Positions 25,464-34,166 are shown, counted from the stretch's first letter. The stretch is 64,000 nucleotides of DNA from Syntrophomonas wolfei subsp. methylbutyratica (GCF_001570625.1 NZ_BBQT01000001.1:62001-126000); one strand, 5' to 3'. Numbers and translations: made by a program. The notes: a model not told the origin generated them from the sequence alone.

Positions 25464-26699
25464 ATGAACACAACCGAGCGTTTTGAAAAAGTTAATATCG
25501 ACCGGTTAGTACCATATGCTCGCAATGCCCGCACACATAGCAAGGAGCAAATACTTCAGCTTCGAGCATCACTTAGGGAGTTCGGCTTCGTCAATCCGGT
25601 CATCGTAGATAAAGATCTCAATGTCATCGCCGGGCACGGGCGCATCCTCGCTGCCAAGGAGGAAGGTATTGCTGAAATACCTTGCGTGTTTGCGGAACAC
25701 CTGACCGAAGCCCAGAAGCGAGCCTACATTATAGCTGACAACCGCCTCGCCCTGAACGCTGGCTGGGATGCGGAGATGCTCTCGGTAGAGCTTGCCGATT
25801 TGCAGGCTACCGATTTTGACGTATCTCTTCTCGGCTTTGACGATGCGGAACTGAACAAACTACTGGGCGGTGCCGAGGGCGTTAAAGAAGACGACTTTGA
25901 TGTAGAAGGCGAACTAGCCAAGCCCGCTATATCTAAGGCGGGTGACCTCTGGTTACTGGGGCAGCATCGCTTGGTCTGCGGCGATAGCACCAAAGCGGAG
26001 ACATTTTCCCTACTTATGGACGGTAAACTTGCCAACCTGGTGGTGACTGACCCTCCCTACAACGTCAACTATGAGGGTACAGCAGGCAAAATTAAAAATG
26101 ACAATATGGCGGATCAGAAGTTCTATCAGTTTCTGCTGGAAGCTTTCACCCTGACCGAAAAGGCGATGGCCAAGGACGCAAGTATCTATGTGTTCCACGC
26201 CGATACCGAGGGACTGAATTTTCGCAAAGCCTTTTTAGAAGCAGGATTCTATCTCTCGGGAACATGTATCTGGAAAAAGCAGTCGCTGGTACTGGGGCGC
26301 TCGCCTTACCAGTGGCAGCACGAGCCGATCCTGTTTGGCTGGAAGAAAGCGGGAAAACACGCCTGGTACTCCGATCGTAAACAGTCTACTATCTGGGAGT
26401 TTGACAAGCCCAGGAAGAACGCCGACCACCCGACCATGAAACCCGTGCCGCTAATAGCTTACCCGATACTCAACTCCAGCATGACAGGGTGTATAGTTCT
26501 TGATCCGTTCGGTGGTTCGGGCAGTACCCTGATCGCCTGTGAGCAGACCGGCCGGATTTGCTACACCGTGGAGCTGGACGAGAAGTTCTGCGATGTTATT
26601 GTGAATAGGTACATTGATTTTAGGGGTTCCGACGCAGATGTTTTCCTTATGCGTGGTGGTCAGAAAATACCCTTGAAAAGTGTGCAAAAACCGGTATAA
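25464..26699 (+). CDS. ParB-like/DNA methyltransferase fusion
   Basis: A 411-residue fusion. Residues 8-100 are a ParB/Srx-like domain (VNIDRLVPYARNARTHSKEQ, NVIAGHGRILAAKEEG). Residues 165-400 are an N6-adenine or N4-cytosine methyltransferase with DPPYNVNYEG (near 195) and DPFGGSGSTLIA (near 346). The orphan enzyme has no nuclease partner beside it. In phages such enzymes modify phage DNA, for packaging or for protection against host restriction. The target site is unknown. It starts 6 bases after the terS stop codon. Confidence 0.92.
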   Translation: MNTTERFEKVNIDRLVPYARNARTHSKEQILQLRASLREFGFVNPVIVDKDLNVIAGHGRILAAKEEGIAEIPCVFAEHLTEAQKRAYIIADNRLALNAGWDAEMLSVELADLQATDFDVSLLGFDDAELNKLLGGAEGVKEDDFDVEGELAKPAISKAGDLWLLGQHRLVCGDSTKAETFSLLMDGKLANLVVTDPPYNVNYEGTAGKIKNDNMADQKFYQFLLEAFTLTEKAMAKDASIYVFHADTEGLNFRKAFLEAGFYLSGTCIWKKQSLVLGRSPYQWQHEPILFGWKKAGKHAWYSDRKQSTIWEFDKPRKNADHPTMKPVPLIAYPILNSSMTGCIVLDPFGGSGSTLIACEQTGRICYTVELDEKFCDVIVNRYIDFRGSDADVFLMRGGQKIPLKSVQKPV

Positions 26700-26764
26700 A
26701 GGCTTGCTATTCCACAGCTTAAGAGTGATGTATATGACTACCAAAACGAAAGGTGGTCGATCTC

Positions 26765-27424
26765 ATGGAATTTAAGTTTAACGTTACCGGCGCTAGGCGT
26801 AAAGAACTGGTTCAGGTGATCAGCGAAATCCTGAATACTGCATCGGAATACAAAGGCGCTCCCACATTTGCTTATGTCATCGGCGGATTTACCGTCAACA
26901 AAGAAGGCACCCTCAGCGCCAGTGAAAACAACAGTGAGGAAGATCTTGAGCAACTATTAGACGAGCTTGACCAACGCGGATTTCAATTTGAAGCGCCGAG
27001 CGAACTGGTTATTGAGATGCCCAGGGAAGGTTTTACCGAAGCCGCCATTGCCAATCTGGAGCGGCTGGTTAAGAGCAAGGAAACCCTTATTAAGAAAGCA
27101 CTGGACACAGACAGGTTGCCAATTGAACTGATCGAGGACAGGCTGCGTTTCCCTTGGTTCTCTAGAAGCCTTGCAGCGGAAGAAGTCAACGCATATGCCC
27201 GCTTCATCGGTGCGCTCTGCGCCATGGCCAAGAACCAGCATCGGGTAACTGCCACCGAAAAGGCTTATGACAACGAAAAATACACTTTTCGCTGCTTCCT
27301 GCTGCGCCTGGGCTTTATCGGGCCGGAGTACAAAACGGAACGAAAAATCCTGCTCTCCAGGCTGACCGGCAGCGCTGCTTTCAAAAACGGCCAGCGCAAT
27401 TTGGAGGAGGAGACTGAAGCATGA
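26765..27424 (+). CDS. Phage protein of unknown function (often labelled virulence-related)
   Basis: A 219-residue protein started at 26765 after AAAGGTGG. Residues 1-60 look alpha-beta; an acidic stretch (ENNSEEDLEQLLDELDQRG) leads to a helical C-terminal half (FTEAAIANLERLVKSKETLI, FIGPEYKTERKILLSRLTGS). The family occurs beside ParB-methyltransferase and DUF4314 genes in many Firmicute phages. Its database name, virulence-related protein, has no support here. An even smaller possible reading frame (26728 onward) precedes it but I do not call it. It overlaps the next gene by 4 bases. Confidence 0.82.
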   Translation: MEFKFNVTGARRKELVQVISEILNTASEYKGAPTFAYVIGGFTVNKEGTLSASENNSEEDLEQLLDELDQRGFQFEAPSELVIEMPREGFTEAAIANLERLVKSKETLIKKALDTDRLPIELIEDRLRFPWFSRSLAAEEVNAYARFIGALCAMAKNQHRVTATEKAYDNEKYTFRCFLLRLGFIGPEYKTERKILLSRLTGSAAFKNGQRNLEEETEA

Positions 27425-27696
27425 AGCAGATTCATCCTGAAATGTTAAAGGCTTTGAGGTCATATTATCCCCCGGGTACGCGGGTCGAATTGGTCCGTAT
27501 GGAGGACCCGTACACCAGGCTGAAACCTGGCGACCAAGGCACAGTATCATTTATGGACGATACCGGCACCGTATTTGTCAGCTGGGACTCCGGTAGTGGG
27601 TTGGGGGTAGTATTTGGCGAGGATGAAATAAGAAAACTCGATAATACTCTGCGCCGGGCAGCCGCCAAGTCGGCAGAAATGGAGGAGACCAAATGA
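27421..27696 (+). CDS. DUF4314 small phage protein
   Basis: A 91-residue protein of the DUF4314 family: YYPPGTRVELVRMEDPYTRL, KPGDQGTVSFMDDTGTVFVS, a small beta-barrel resembling SH3-like folds. Found between methyltransferase and terminase genes in many phages and plasmids. Function unknown. Overlapping frames with both neighbours (4 bases each) show that the three small genes are translated together. Confidence 0.85.
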   Translation: MKQIHPEMLKALRSYYPPGTRVELVRMEDPYTRLKPGDQGTVSFMDDTGTVFVSWDSGSGLGVVFGEDEIRKLDNTLRRAAAKSAEMEETK

Positions 27697-27881
27697 ACGA
27701 AACCATTCGGTTGCAGATTTTAGCCATCAGGGAAAGCGGCGTCACGAATATGTTTGACATCCCCCGCGTTAGGCAGGAAGCATACTCCCGAGGCTTTCAC
27801 GAACTGGTTAATTACCTTAATGACCACAAGACCGAGTACGCGCGCTTTATCCTGACGGGCGAGGAAGATGAGAGCAAATAA
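27693..27881 (+). CDS. DUF5049-like small phage protein
   Basis: A 62-residue protein with the DUF5049 pattern (RLQILAIRESGVTNMFDIPR, VRQEAYSRGFHELVNYLNDH). It typically accompanies DUF4314. A GGAG site lies in the upstream gene. Short, charged and probably helical. Function unknown. Confidence 0.82.
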   Translation: MNETIRLQILAIRESGVTNMFDIPRVRQEAYSRGFHELVNYLNDHKTEYARFILTGEEDESK

Positions 27882-27908
27882 CTGAAGGCCAAAAAATATA
27901 CGGTTAAC

Positions 27909-27936
27909 AGAGCTTCTTAATGAGGCTCTTTTCTTT
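27909..27936 (+). terminator. Terminator-like hairpin before terL
   Basis: AGAGC plus TTC (27909-27916) pairs with GAG plus GCTCT (27922-27929) with a 5-base loop, followed by TTTCTTTTA. The stem-loop contains the only ATG (27920) upstream in the terL frame. Could end part of the transcripts before terL or be bypassed by antitermination. Confidence 0.5.
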
Positions 27937-27964
27937 TATTCGCTTTAAGAAAGGAGGCGGCAAT

Positions 27965-29563
27965 ATACGTAAACTAAAGAAATATAAACCGACACAGTTT
28001 ATGGCACCGGATTCAAAATACAGTAAAGATGCCGCCGACTATGCTGTGGCGTTCATCCAAGCCCTGTGCCACACCAAAGGCTCCTGGGCTGGTAAGCCCT
28101 TTGAACTCATAGACTGGCAGGAACAGATTATACGCGATATTTTTGGGGTACTGAAACCCAACGGCTATAGGCAATTCAATACGGCTTATGTGGAAATTCC
28201 AAAGAAAATGGGCAAGTCTGAATTGGCAGCCGCCATCGCTCTGCTTCTTACCTGCGGGGACAACGAGGAGCGTGCCGAGGTTTATGGCTGTGCTGCCGAC
28301 CGCCAGCAGGCATCTATTGTGTTCGAGGTCGCCGCCGACATGGTGCGGATGTGTCCCGCACTGAACAAACGTGTTAAGATCCTGGCCTCCACCAAGCGGC
28401 TTATTTACCTGCCGACCAATAGCTTTTATCAAGTGCTGTCGGCTGAAGCCTATTCGAAGCATGGTTTCAACATCCACGGCGTGGTGTTTGACGAGCTGCA
28501 TACCCAGCCTAATCGGAAATTGTTTGACGTCATGACCAAAGGCTCCGGAGATGCAAGGATGCAGCCGCTTTACTTCCTCATCACGACAGCGGGCGATAAC
28601 GTCAACAGTATTTGCTATGAGGTGCATCAAAAAGCCAAAGACCTGCTGGCTGGTCGTAAGCATGATGCGACGTTTTATCCTGTAATCTATGGAGCGGAGG
28701 AAGATGACGACTGGACTGACCCTAAAGTGTGGAAAAAAGTTAATCCGTCGCTGGGTATAACCGTAAGTATCGACAAGATTAAAGCTGCTTGTGAAAGCGC
28801 GAAACAAAACCCCGCTGAGGAAAACAGCTTCCGGCAGCTTAGGCTTAACCAATGGGTCAAACAGGCAGTACGCTGGATGCCCATGGAGAAATGGGATAAA
28901 TGTGCTTTCAAGGTTGACCCGGGAAAATTAAAAGGCCGAGTTTGCTATGGCGGGCTAGACTTGTCCAGCACTACCGATATAACGGCTTTTGTACTGGTTT
29001 TTCCTCCGGTTGATGAGGACGATAAATTTCATATTCTCCCCTACTTCTGGATACCGGAAGAAAACCTCGACCTCAGGGTACGACGCGATCACGTAAACTA
29101 CGACCTGTGGCAAAAACAAGGTTTTCTGAAAACCACCGAAGGCAATGTGGTGCATTACGGATTTATCGAAGCCTTTATTGAGGAGTTGGGTACCCAATAC
29201 AATATCAAAGAAATCGCCTTTGACCGCTGGGGAGCGGTGCAGATGACGCAAAACTTGGAAGGGCTTGGTTTTACAGTGGTGCCGTTTGGCCAGGGCTTCA
29301 AGGATATGTCCCCGCCTACCAAGGAACTGATGAAACTGACCCTGGAAGAAAAAATCGCCCATGGCGGCCATCCGGTTCTGCGCTGGATGATGGATAATAT
29401 CTTTATCCGAACTGATCCGGCAGGCAATATCAAGCCCGATAAAGAGAAAAGCACCGAACGGATTGATGGAGCTGTTGCACTGATTATGGCGTTGGATAGG
29501 GCTATTCGACATGAGGGTAACGATGGTAGTGTATATGATCAAAGAGGAATAATTATCATTTAA
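27965..29563 (+). CDS. terL: Large terminase subunit
   Basis: Terminase large subunit, about 532 residues from 27965. The ATPase domain has a variant Walker A (EIPKKMGKSELAAAIALLL) and Walker B HGVVFDELHTQP; the nuclease domain has GLDLSSTTDITAF and later acidic residues (EIAFDRWGAV, RIDGAVALIMALDR). It pumps phage DNA into the procapsid and cuts it. The start is odd: the strong AAAGGAGG site (27950-27957) is placed 7 bases before an ATA codon at 27965, giving the usual family N-terminus RKLKKYKPTQF. The upstream ATG at 27920 lies in a hairpin with no ribosome binding site, and the next in-frame ATG (28001) also lacks one. Confidence 0.93.
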   Translation: MRKLKKYKPTQFMAPDSKYSKDAADYAVAFIQALCHTKGSWAGKPFELIDWQEQIIRDIFGVLKPNGYRQFNTAYVEIPKKMGKSELAAAIALLLTCGDNEERAEVYGCAADRQQASIVFEVAADMVRMCPALNKRVKILASTKRLIYLPTNSFYQVLSAEAYSKHGFNIHGVVFDELHTQPNRKLFDVMTKGSGDARMQPLYFLITTAGDNVNSICYEVHQKAKDLLAGRKHDATFYPVIYGAEEDDDWTDPKVWKKVNPSLGITVSIDKIKAACESAKQNPAEENSFRQLRLNQWVKQAVRWMPMEKWDKCAFKVDPGKLKGRVCYGGLDLSSTTDITAFVLVFPPVDEDDKFHILPYFWIPEENLDLRVRRDHVNYDLWQKQGFLKTTEGNVVHYGFIEAFIEELGTQYNIKEIAFDRWGAVQMTQNLEGLGFTVVPFGQGFKDMSPPTKELMKLTLEEKIAHGGHPVLRWMMDNIFIRTDPAGNIKPDKEKSTERIDGAVALIMALDRAIRHEGNDGSVYDQRGIIII

Positions 29564-29646
29564 TGTAAAATTTAAAAAAACAGACTCCGTTGACTTTCGC
29601 CCTCATTAAACATATAATTAATATGCAGGTAGAAATACGCTGTATA

Positions 29647-29698
29647 CTCGTGTAACCGAATTAGCGTTTAAGCGACATGTAATGTCGTCGGTCACGAG
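29647..29698 (+). promoter_or_regulatory. Structured leader RNA upstream of DUF3800 gene
   Basis: CTCGTG (29647-29652) pairs with CACGAG (29693-29698), ACCGA (29655-29659) with TCGGT (29688-29692), and CGACAT (29673-29678) with ATGTCG (29682-29687): 17 perfect pairs in one extended stem with a 2-base bulge and a 13-base bulge (29660-29672). A terminator follows directly. Such an arrangement resembles a riboswitch-like or attenuator leader; conserved RNA motifs upstream of DUF3800 genes have been described by comparative genomics, but I cannot confirm membership. Confidence 0.6.
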
Positions 29699-29720
29699 GC
29701 CGCCAATTGGCGGTTTTTTT
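29699..29720 (+). terminator. Intrinsic terminator between leader RNA and DUF3800 gene
   Basis: CCGCC (29700-29704), AATT loop, GGCGG (29709-29713), then seven T. It directly follows the leader structure and lies 16 bases before the DUF3800 start codon, so expression of that gene needs read-through. Confidence 0.75.
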
Positions 29721-29736
29721 GTTTTGAGGGTTTCAT

Positions 29737-30429
29737 ATGAATATTTATATTTATTCTGATGAATCTGGAGTGTTTGACAAAGTACATAATGATATCTTTG
29801 TTTTCGGCGGCTTGATAATCTTAGGTACCCTTTCTAAGGAGGAATGGTCACACAGATATGCTGCTGCTGAAAAAGCAATCCGGACCGCAAGAAACTTGCC
29901 AAAAGAATTTGAACTTAAGGCAACTAATTTATCGAATAAGGATAAAGGTAAGCTATTTCGTTCCCTTAATAACTGTTACAAATTCGGGGCAGTAATTGAT
30001 CAAAAGTCGGTCTTGGATAGGATTTTTGAAAGCAAGAAAGATAAACAAAGATATCTTGATTACGCATACAAGATTGGAGTTAAAAGAGCTTTTGAAAACT
30101 TGATTCGCAAGAATGTGATTGCTCCAGATAATATAGAGCGGCTGTACTTTTACATCGATGAACATACAACCGCAACCAATGGATATTATGAATTAAAAGA
30201 GGGGCTTGAACAAGAATTTAGAAATGGAACATATAATTACAGTTACAATGCCTTTTATCCACCAATTTTTCCCAGACTGTTAGATGTACAATTACAATTG
30301 TGCAATTCCAAATCAAAACTACTTGTAAGAGCAGCGGACATAGTTGCGAACAGAATTTATTTCGAAGCACAAAAAGGGAATAATCTTAATAGATGGCATA
30401 ATAAGCTAAACATAATTCGATTACCATAG
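29737..30429 (+). CDS. DUF3800 protein, probable moron gene
   Basis: A 230-residue DUF3800 protein with an RNase H-like fold signature: IYIYSDESGVF at the N-terminus (acidic residues of the first strand), FKGAVIDQKS-like second strand (YKFGAVIDQ) and LYFYIDEHTT in the centre, ending with SKLLVRAADIVANR. It is clearly more AT-rich than the genes around it and interrupts the usual terL-portal order. With its own leader RNA and terminator and a second terminator after it, it looks like an independently acquired moron. DUF3800 proteins appear in phages and defence islands; the activity is unproven, and a nuclease role is an inference. Confidence 0.88.
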   Translation: MNIYIYSDESGVFDKVHNDIFVFGGLIILGTLSKEEWSHRYAAAEKAIRTARNLPKEFELKATNLSNKDKGKLFRSLNNCYKFGAVIDQKSVLDRIFESKKDKQRYLDYAYKIGVKRAFENLIRKNVIAPDNIERLYFYIDEHTTATNGYYELKEGLEQEFRNGTYNYSYNAFYPPIFPRLLDVQLQLCNSKSKLLVRAADIVANRIYFEAQKGNNLNRWHNKLNIIRLP

Positions 30430-30443
30430 TTACATAATATTTG

Positions 30444-30468
30444 AGCATCTCCTCGGAGGTGCTTTTTT
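30444..30468 (+). terminator. Intrinsic terminator between DUF3800 and portal genes
   Basis: AGCATCTCC (30444-30452) pairs with GGAGGTGCT (30455-30463), followed by six T. It closes the DUF3800 unit and lies just before the portal ribosome binding site (AGGAGG at 30482). Confidence 0.7.
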
Positions 30469-30495
30469 CATGCCCATTTTCAGGAGGAACGATTT

Positions 30496-31719
30496 ATGAA
30501 AATACCTTTTCTTTCGGGCTTGCTGAAACCCCGAGCAAGTCCTAAAAATCGTCTGTATGGCAGCACATACAGCTTTTTCTTCGGCGGAACCGCCAGCGGC
30601 AAAACCGTCAATGAAAGAACGGCCATGCAGACCACCGCGGTATATGCTTGCGTCCGAATTCTGGCGGAAACCATAGCCAGTCTGCCACTCAATATTTACC
30701 GATCCACGGACAATGGCAAGGAGAAAGCCACAGACCACCAGCTATATTATCTGCTCCATGATGAGCCTAATCCGGAGATGACTTCATTTGTGTTTCGGGA
30801 AACACTGATGAGTCATCTTTTATTATGGGGCAACGCCTATACCCAGATAATTAGAGACGGTAGGGGCCGAATCCTGGCCCTTTATCCCCTGCTGCCTGAC
30901 CGCATGACAGTAGATCGGACAACTGATGGACAGCTATATTACGAATACCGCAAGGACAGCGGGTATGTAATCTTAAGGCCGGAAGATATCCTGCATATTC
31001 CCGGGCTTGGTTTTGACGGACTAGTGGGCTACTCTCCTATCGCTATGGCCAAGAATGCCATCGGCATGGCAATCGCCACCGAAGAATATGGGGGCAAATT
31101 CTTTGCCAATGGAGCCAGTCCGGGCGGAGTTTTAGAGCATCCTGGAGTAGTCAAAGACCCGGCCCGAATCCGGGAAAGCTGGAACGCGGTCTACCAGGGC
31201 AGCGGCAACGCCCACCGGATAGCTGTGCTGGAAGAAGGTATGAAGTTCCAGTCCATCGGTATACCGCCGGAACAGGCGCAGTTTCTTGAAACCAGGAAGT
31301 TTCAAACCGAGGAGATTTGCCGGATCTTTCGGGTGCCGCCCCATCTGGTGGCCAACTTGGACAAAGCCACTTTCAGCAACATCGAGCATCAATCTATCAG
31401 TTTTGTAGTCCATACCATCCGGCCCTGGCTGGTAAGGCTCGAGCAAGGAATGAATAAAGCTCTGCTCAGCCCATCCGAAAAGGGCCAGTATTTTGTGGGT
31501 TTTGTGGTGGACGGACTATTGCGGGGCGACTATGCCTCGAGGATGCAAGGCTACGCCATAGGTATTCAAAACGGTTTCTTAAGCCCCAACGATGTAAGAA
31601 CCTTAGAAAACATGAACACCATCGAGCATGGCGATATTTATGCCATGAACGGCAACATGCTGAAGCTTGAAGATGTGGGCGCGTATGCCAATACCAACAG
31701 AAAGGAGGTCAGCCAATGA
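30496..31719 (+). CDS. HK97-type portal protein
   Basis: A 407-residue phage portal protein (AMQTTAVYACVRILAETIAS near the N-terminus, GNAYTQIIRDGRGRI, DILHIPGLGFDGLVGYSPI, RVPPHLVANLDKATFSNIEH). The portal forms the dodecameric ring at one capsid vertex through which terminase packs DNA and to which connector and tail attach. Length and motifs are normal. The start has AGGAGG. It overlaps the protease gene by 4 bases. Confidence 0.95.
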   Translation: MKIPFLSGLLKPRASPKNRLYGSTYSFFFGGTASGKTVNERTAMQTTAVYACVRILAETIASLPLNIYRSTDNGKEKATDHQLYYLLHDEPNPEMTSFVFRETLMSHLLLWGNAYTQIIRDGRGRILALYPLLPDRMTVDRTTDGQLYYEYRKDSGYVILRPEDILHIPGLGFDGLVGYSPIAMAKNAIGMAIATEEYGGKFFANGASPGGVLEHPGVVKDPARIRESWNAVYQGSGNAHRIAVLEEGMKFQSIGIPPEQAQFLETRKFQTEEICRIFRVPPHLVANLDKATFSNIEHQSISFVVHTIRPWLVRLEQGMNKALLSPSEKGQYFVGFVVDGLLRGDYASRMQGYAIGIQNGFLSPNDVRTLENMNTIEHGDIYAMNGNMLKLEDVGAYANTNRKEVSQ

Positions 31720-32423
31720 GCAGAAAGTTTTGGAACTGGCTTAAAAACGAACAGAATCGAACCCTCTTTTTAGATGGGTATATCGCTGAGGACAGCTGGT
31801 TCGACGACGATATTACCCCTAAGCAGTTTAAAAACGAGCTCTACGCTGAGGATGGGGATGTCGTGGTGATGCTCAACTCCCCAGGCGGCGATGTATTTGC
31901 CGCCAGTCAAATCTACACCATGTTAAAAGAATATCCGGGACATATCACCGTCAAAATCGAAGGACTTGCTGCCAGTGCGGCTTCAGTAATCGCCATGGCG
32001 GCGGACGAGGTTCACATGTCTCCGGTAGCCATGATGATGATCCATAACCCCGCCACCGTCATATTCGGGGAAATATCTGACCTTAAAAGCGGTATTGCCA
32101 TGCTGTCAGAGGTTAAAGAAAGCATTATCAATGCCTACGAGCAGAAAACCGGTTTATCAAGAGCCAAAATCTCGCACATGATGGATGCCGAAAGCTGGTT
32201 TAATGCCTGGAAAGCAGTGGAACTGGGCTTTGCCGACAAAGTCCTATACACAACAGAAGAACACCTAAACGAGCCGCCCAGCGCGGCTTATCTTTTTGAC
32301 AAAATGACGGTCACCAACGCGCTGGTAAGAAAGTTTCCGCTGTCCCAGGTTAATAACCCTAAACCGCCGACCGGCACCCCGCTTAGCTACCTGGAAAAGC
32401 GGCTCAGCCTATTAAAACATTAG
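31716..32423 (+). CDS. ClpP-like prohead protease
   Basis: A 235-residue serine protease of the ClpP/S14 type. GGDVFAASQIYTML, EGLAASAASVIAMAADEVHM (nucleophile Ser) and MMMIHNPATVIFG (catalytic His) are the family landmarks. It cleaves scaffold or delta regions of the capsid protein during maturation. No separate scaffold gene is present, and the capsid protein has a charged, helical N-terminus of about 110 residues that probably serves as the removable delta domain. Confidence 0.93.
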   Translation: MSRKFWNWLKNEQNRTLFLDGYIAEDSWFDDDITPKQFKNELYAEDGDVVVMLNSPGGDVFAASQIYTMLKEYPGHITVKIEGLAASAASVIAMAADEVHMSPVAMMMIHNPATVIFGEISDLKSGIAMLSEVKESIINAYEQKTGLSRAKISHMMDAESWFNAWKAVELGFADKVLYTTEEHLNEPPSAAYLFDKMTVTNALVRKFPLSQVNNPKPPTGTPLSYLEKRLSLLKH

Positions 32424-32439
32424 AATGGGAGGAATAACC

Positions 32440-33639
32440 ATGAGCAAAATCTTAGAACTGCGTGAGAAAAGAGCCAAAGCCTGGGATGCCGCAAAAGCCT
32501 TTCTGGACAGCAAACGCGGCGCTGACGGGCTCCTTTCCGCCGAAGACGTTGCCACCTATGAAAAGATGGAAGCCGATGTGGTGAATCTCGGCAAAGAAAT
32601 CGATCGGCTGGAGCGTCAGCAGGCATTGGATGCGGAGCTTAACAAGCCCATCAATACACCCATTACCGGTCAGCCCGGGCAGCCCAACCCTGAGAATAAA
32701 ACCGGCCGGGCCAGTGACGAGTACAAACGAGCCTTCTGGAACGCCATGCGCAGCAAGACAGCGGGATACGAAGTCCTGAACGCGCTGCAGGTGGGAACGG
32801 ATTCCGAGGGAGGCTACCTGGTGCCGGACGAGTTCGAGCGTACCCTGGTCGAAGCCCTGCATGAAGAAAACATCTTCCGCACCATGGCCAAGATCATCCA
32901 AACTGCCAGCGGCGACCGCAAAATACCGGTCGTAGCATCCAAAGGAACCGCTTCCTGGGTGGATGAAGAAGGTGCCATTCAGGAATCAGACGATGCCTTC
33001 GGGCAGGTTTCCATAGGGGCCTACAAGCTAGCGACCATGATCAAGGTATCCGAGGAATTGTTAAATGACAGCATCTTTAATCTGGCGTCATATATCGCCC
33101 GGGAATTTGCCCGCAGAATCGGTGCCAAGGAAGAGGAATCCTTCTTCATTGGTAACGGAACCGGCAAGCCGACCGGGATTTTCAATGCTACCGGCGGAGC
33201 GGAACTGGGTGTAACTGCTGCCTCGGCAACAGCTATTACGGTGGATGAGATCATGGATCTGTTCTACAGCCTTAAGTCCCCTTACCGCAAAAACGCCGTA
33301 TTCGTGATGAACGATTCCACGGTCAAAGCCATCAGAAAATTAAAGGACGGCAACGGCCAGTACCTCTGGCAGCCCTCCATTACTGCCGGACAGCCGGATA
33401 CCATCCTAAACCGGCCGGTCAAGACCTCGGCCTATGTACCGGCCATCGCGGCCGGGGCTAAAACTATCGCTTTCGGCGATTTCGGCTACTATTGGGTGGC
33501 TGATCGTCAGGGCAGGTCCTTCCAAAGGCTGAACGAGCTTTATGCGGCTACCGGACAGGTGGGATTCAAGGCAACACAGCGGGTGGACGGCAAGCTGGTT
33601 CTTCCTGAAGCCATCAAGGTACTGCAGATGAAAGTGTAG
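32440..33639 (+). CDS. HK97-family major capsid protein
   Basis: A 399-residue phage major capsid protein, started at 32440 after GGGAGG. Residues 1-110 are charged and helical, typical of the delta/scaffold region cut off by the prohead protease. The body has the HK97 fold pattern (GGYLVPDEFERTLVEALHEE, ASWVDEEGAIQESDDAFGQV, IKVSEELLNDSIFNLASYIA, RIGAKEEESFFIGNGTGKPT). It polymerises into the icosahedral head. Context with portal and protease is complete. Confidence 0.96.
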   Translation: MSKILELREKRAKAWDAAKAFLDSKRGADGLLSAEDVATYEKMEADVVNLGKEIDRLERQQALDAELNKPINTPITGQPGQPNPENKTGRASDEYKRAFWNAMRSKTAGYEVLNALQVGTDSEGGYLVPDEFERTLVEALHEENIFRTMAKIIQTASGDRKIPVVASKGTASWVDEEGAIQESDDAFGQVSIGAYKLATMIKVSEELLNDSIFNLASYIAREFARRIGAKEEESFFIGNGTGKPTGIFNATGGAELGVTAASATAITVDEIMDLFYSLKSPYRKNAVFVMNDSTVKAIRKLKDGNGQYLWQPSITAGQPDTILNRPVKTSAYVPAIAAGAKTIAFGDFGYYWVADRQGRSFQRLNELYAATGQVGFKATQRVDGKLVLPEAIKVLQMKV

Positions 33640-33648
33640 GTGAGGGTT

Positions 33649-33870
33649 ATGAGCAATGTTAAAAACTACGCCGAGCAAGGCGGCGAGAAAACCGTCATCG
33701 GCGGGGAGCTGGAGATTGCGGTTGGCGGTAAACTGACCTTTGCAGGTAATGAACTTAAGCCTGCAGGAACTCAAGCGGACAGTACGGCATCAACGATTGA
33801 AGGCCTGGTAACCGATTTCAATGCCCTCCTCGCTAAGCTTAAAGCTGCGGGACTCATGGCAGTTGAGTAA
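33649..33870 (+). CDS. Head fibre-like small structural protein
   Basis: A 73-residue protein started at 33649 (GAGGG site). KNYAEQGGEKTVIGGELEIA followed by QADSTASTIEGLVTDFNALL is the pattern of small head-fibre or head-decoration proteins encoded directly after the capsid gene in many Firmicute phages. The N-terminal half is beta-rich, the C-terminal half a single helix. Probably decorates the capsid surface. Confidence 0.8.
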   Translation: MSNVKNYAEQGGEKTVIGGELEIAVGGKLTFAGNELKPAGTQADSTASTIEGLVTDFNALLAKLKAAGLMAVE

Positions 33871-33888
33871 TGAAAGGCGGTGGGCGTA

Positions 33889-34164
33889 TTGGTGCTTTCT
33901 TTGGAGGAAGTAAAACTATATCTGAAAGTAGACGGTGATGAAGACAATACGCTCATCACCGATCTCATAGGTGCTGCCGAGGAGCTCTGCCAGGACATTC
34001 TGCGCTTTCCCCTGACCGAATTTACCGAGGTGCCGGAAACAGTTAAACAAGCCCTACTCTATGCTATCGGCAATCTTTATGAACTACGGGAAGCAGTCGA
34101 CATGAAAGCATTAATTGAGTTTATGACCAGGCTCTTATTCGCCTACCGCCGAGAAGGGTGGTAA
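33889..34164 (+). CDS. Head-tail connector (gp6-like)
   Basis: About 91 residues; LSLEEVKLYLKVDGDEDNTL followed by ITDLIGAAEELCQDIL is the phage gp6-like head-tail connector pattern. It forms the ring under the portal. The start is uncertain: GTG 33880, TTG 33889 or GTG 33892; the AAAGGCGG stretch (33873-33880) favours one of the later two. It overlaps the next open frame, but the next gene's best start (34167) lies just after it. Confidence 0.88.
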   Translation: MVLSLEEVKLYLKVDGDEDNTLITDLIGAAEELCQDILRFPLTEFTEVPETVKQALLYAIGNLYELREAVDMKALIEFMTRLLFAYRREGW

Positions 34165-34166
34165 TT

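Noticed and set aside
26957-27550. 197-codon reverse open frame over the 26765 and DUF4314 genes
   Set aside because: Crosses two well supported forward genes with good ribosome binding sites.
28013-28852. 279-codon open frame on the reverse strand within terL
   Set aside because: Fully inside a convincing terminase gene in the other direction, without ribosome binding site or recognisable domain; a shadow of codon bias.
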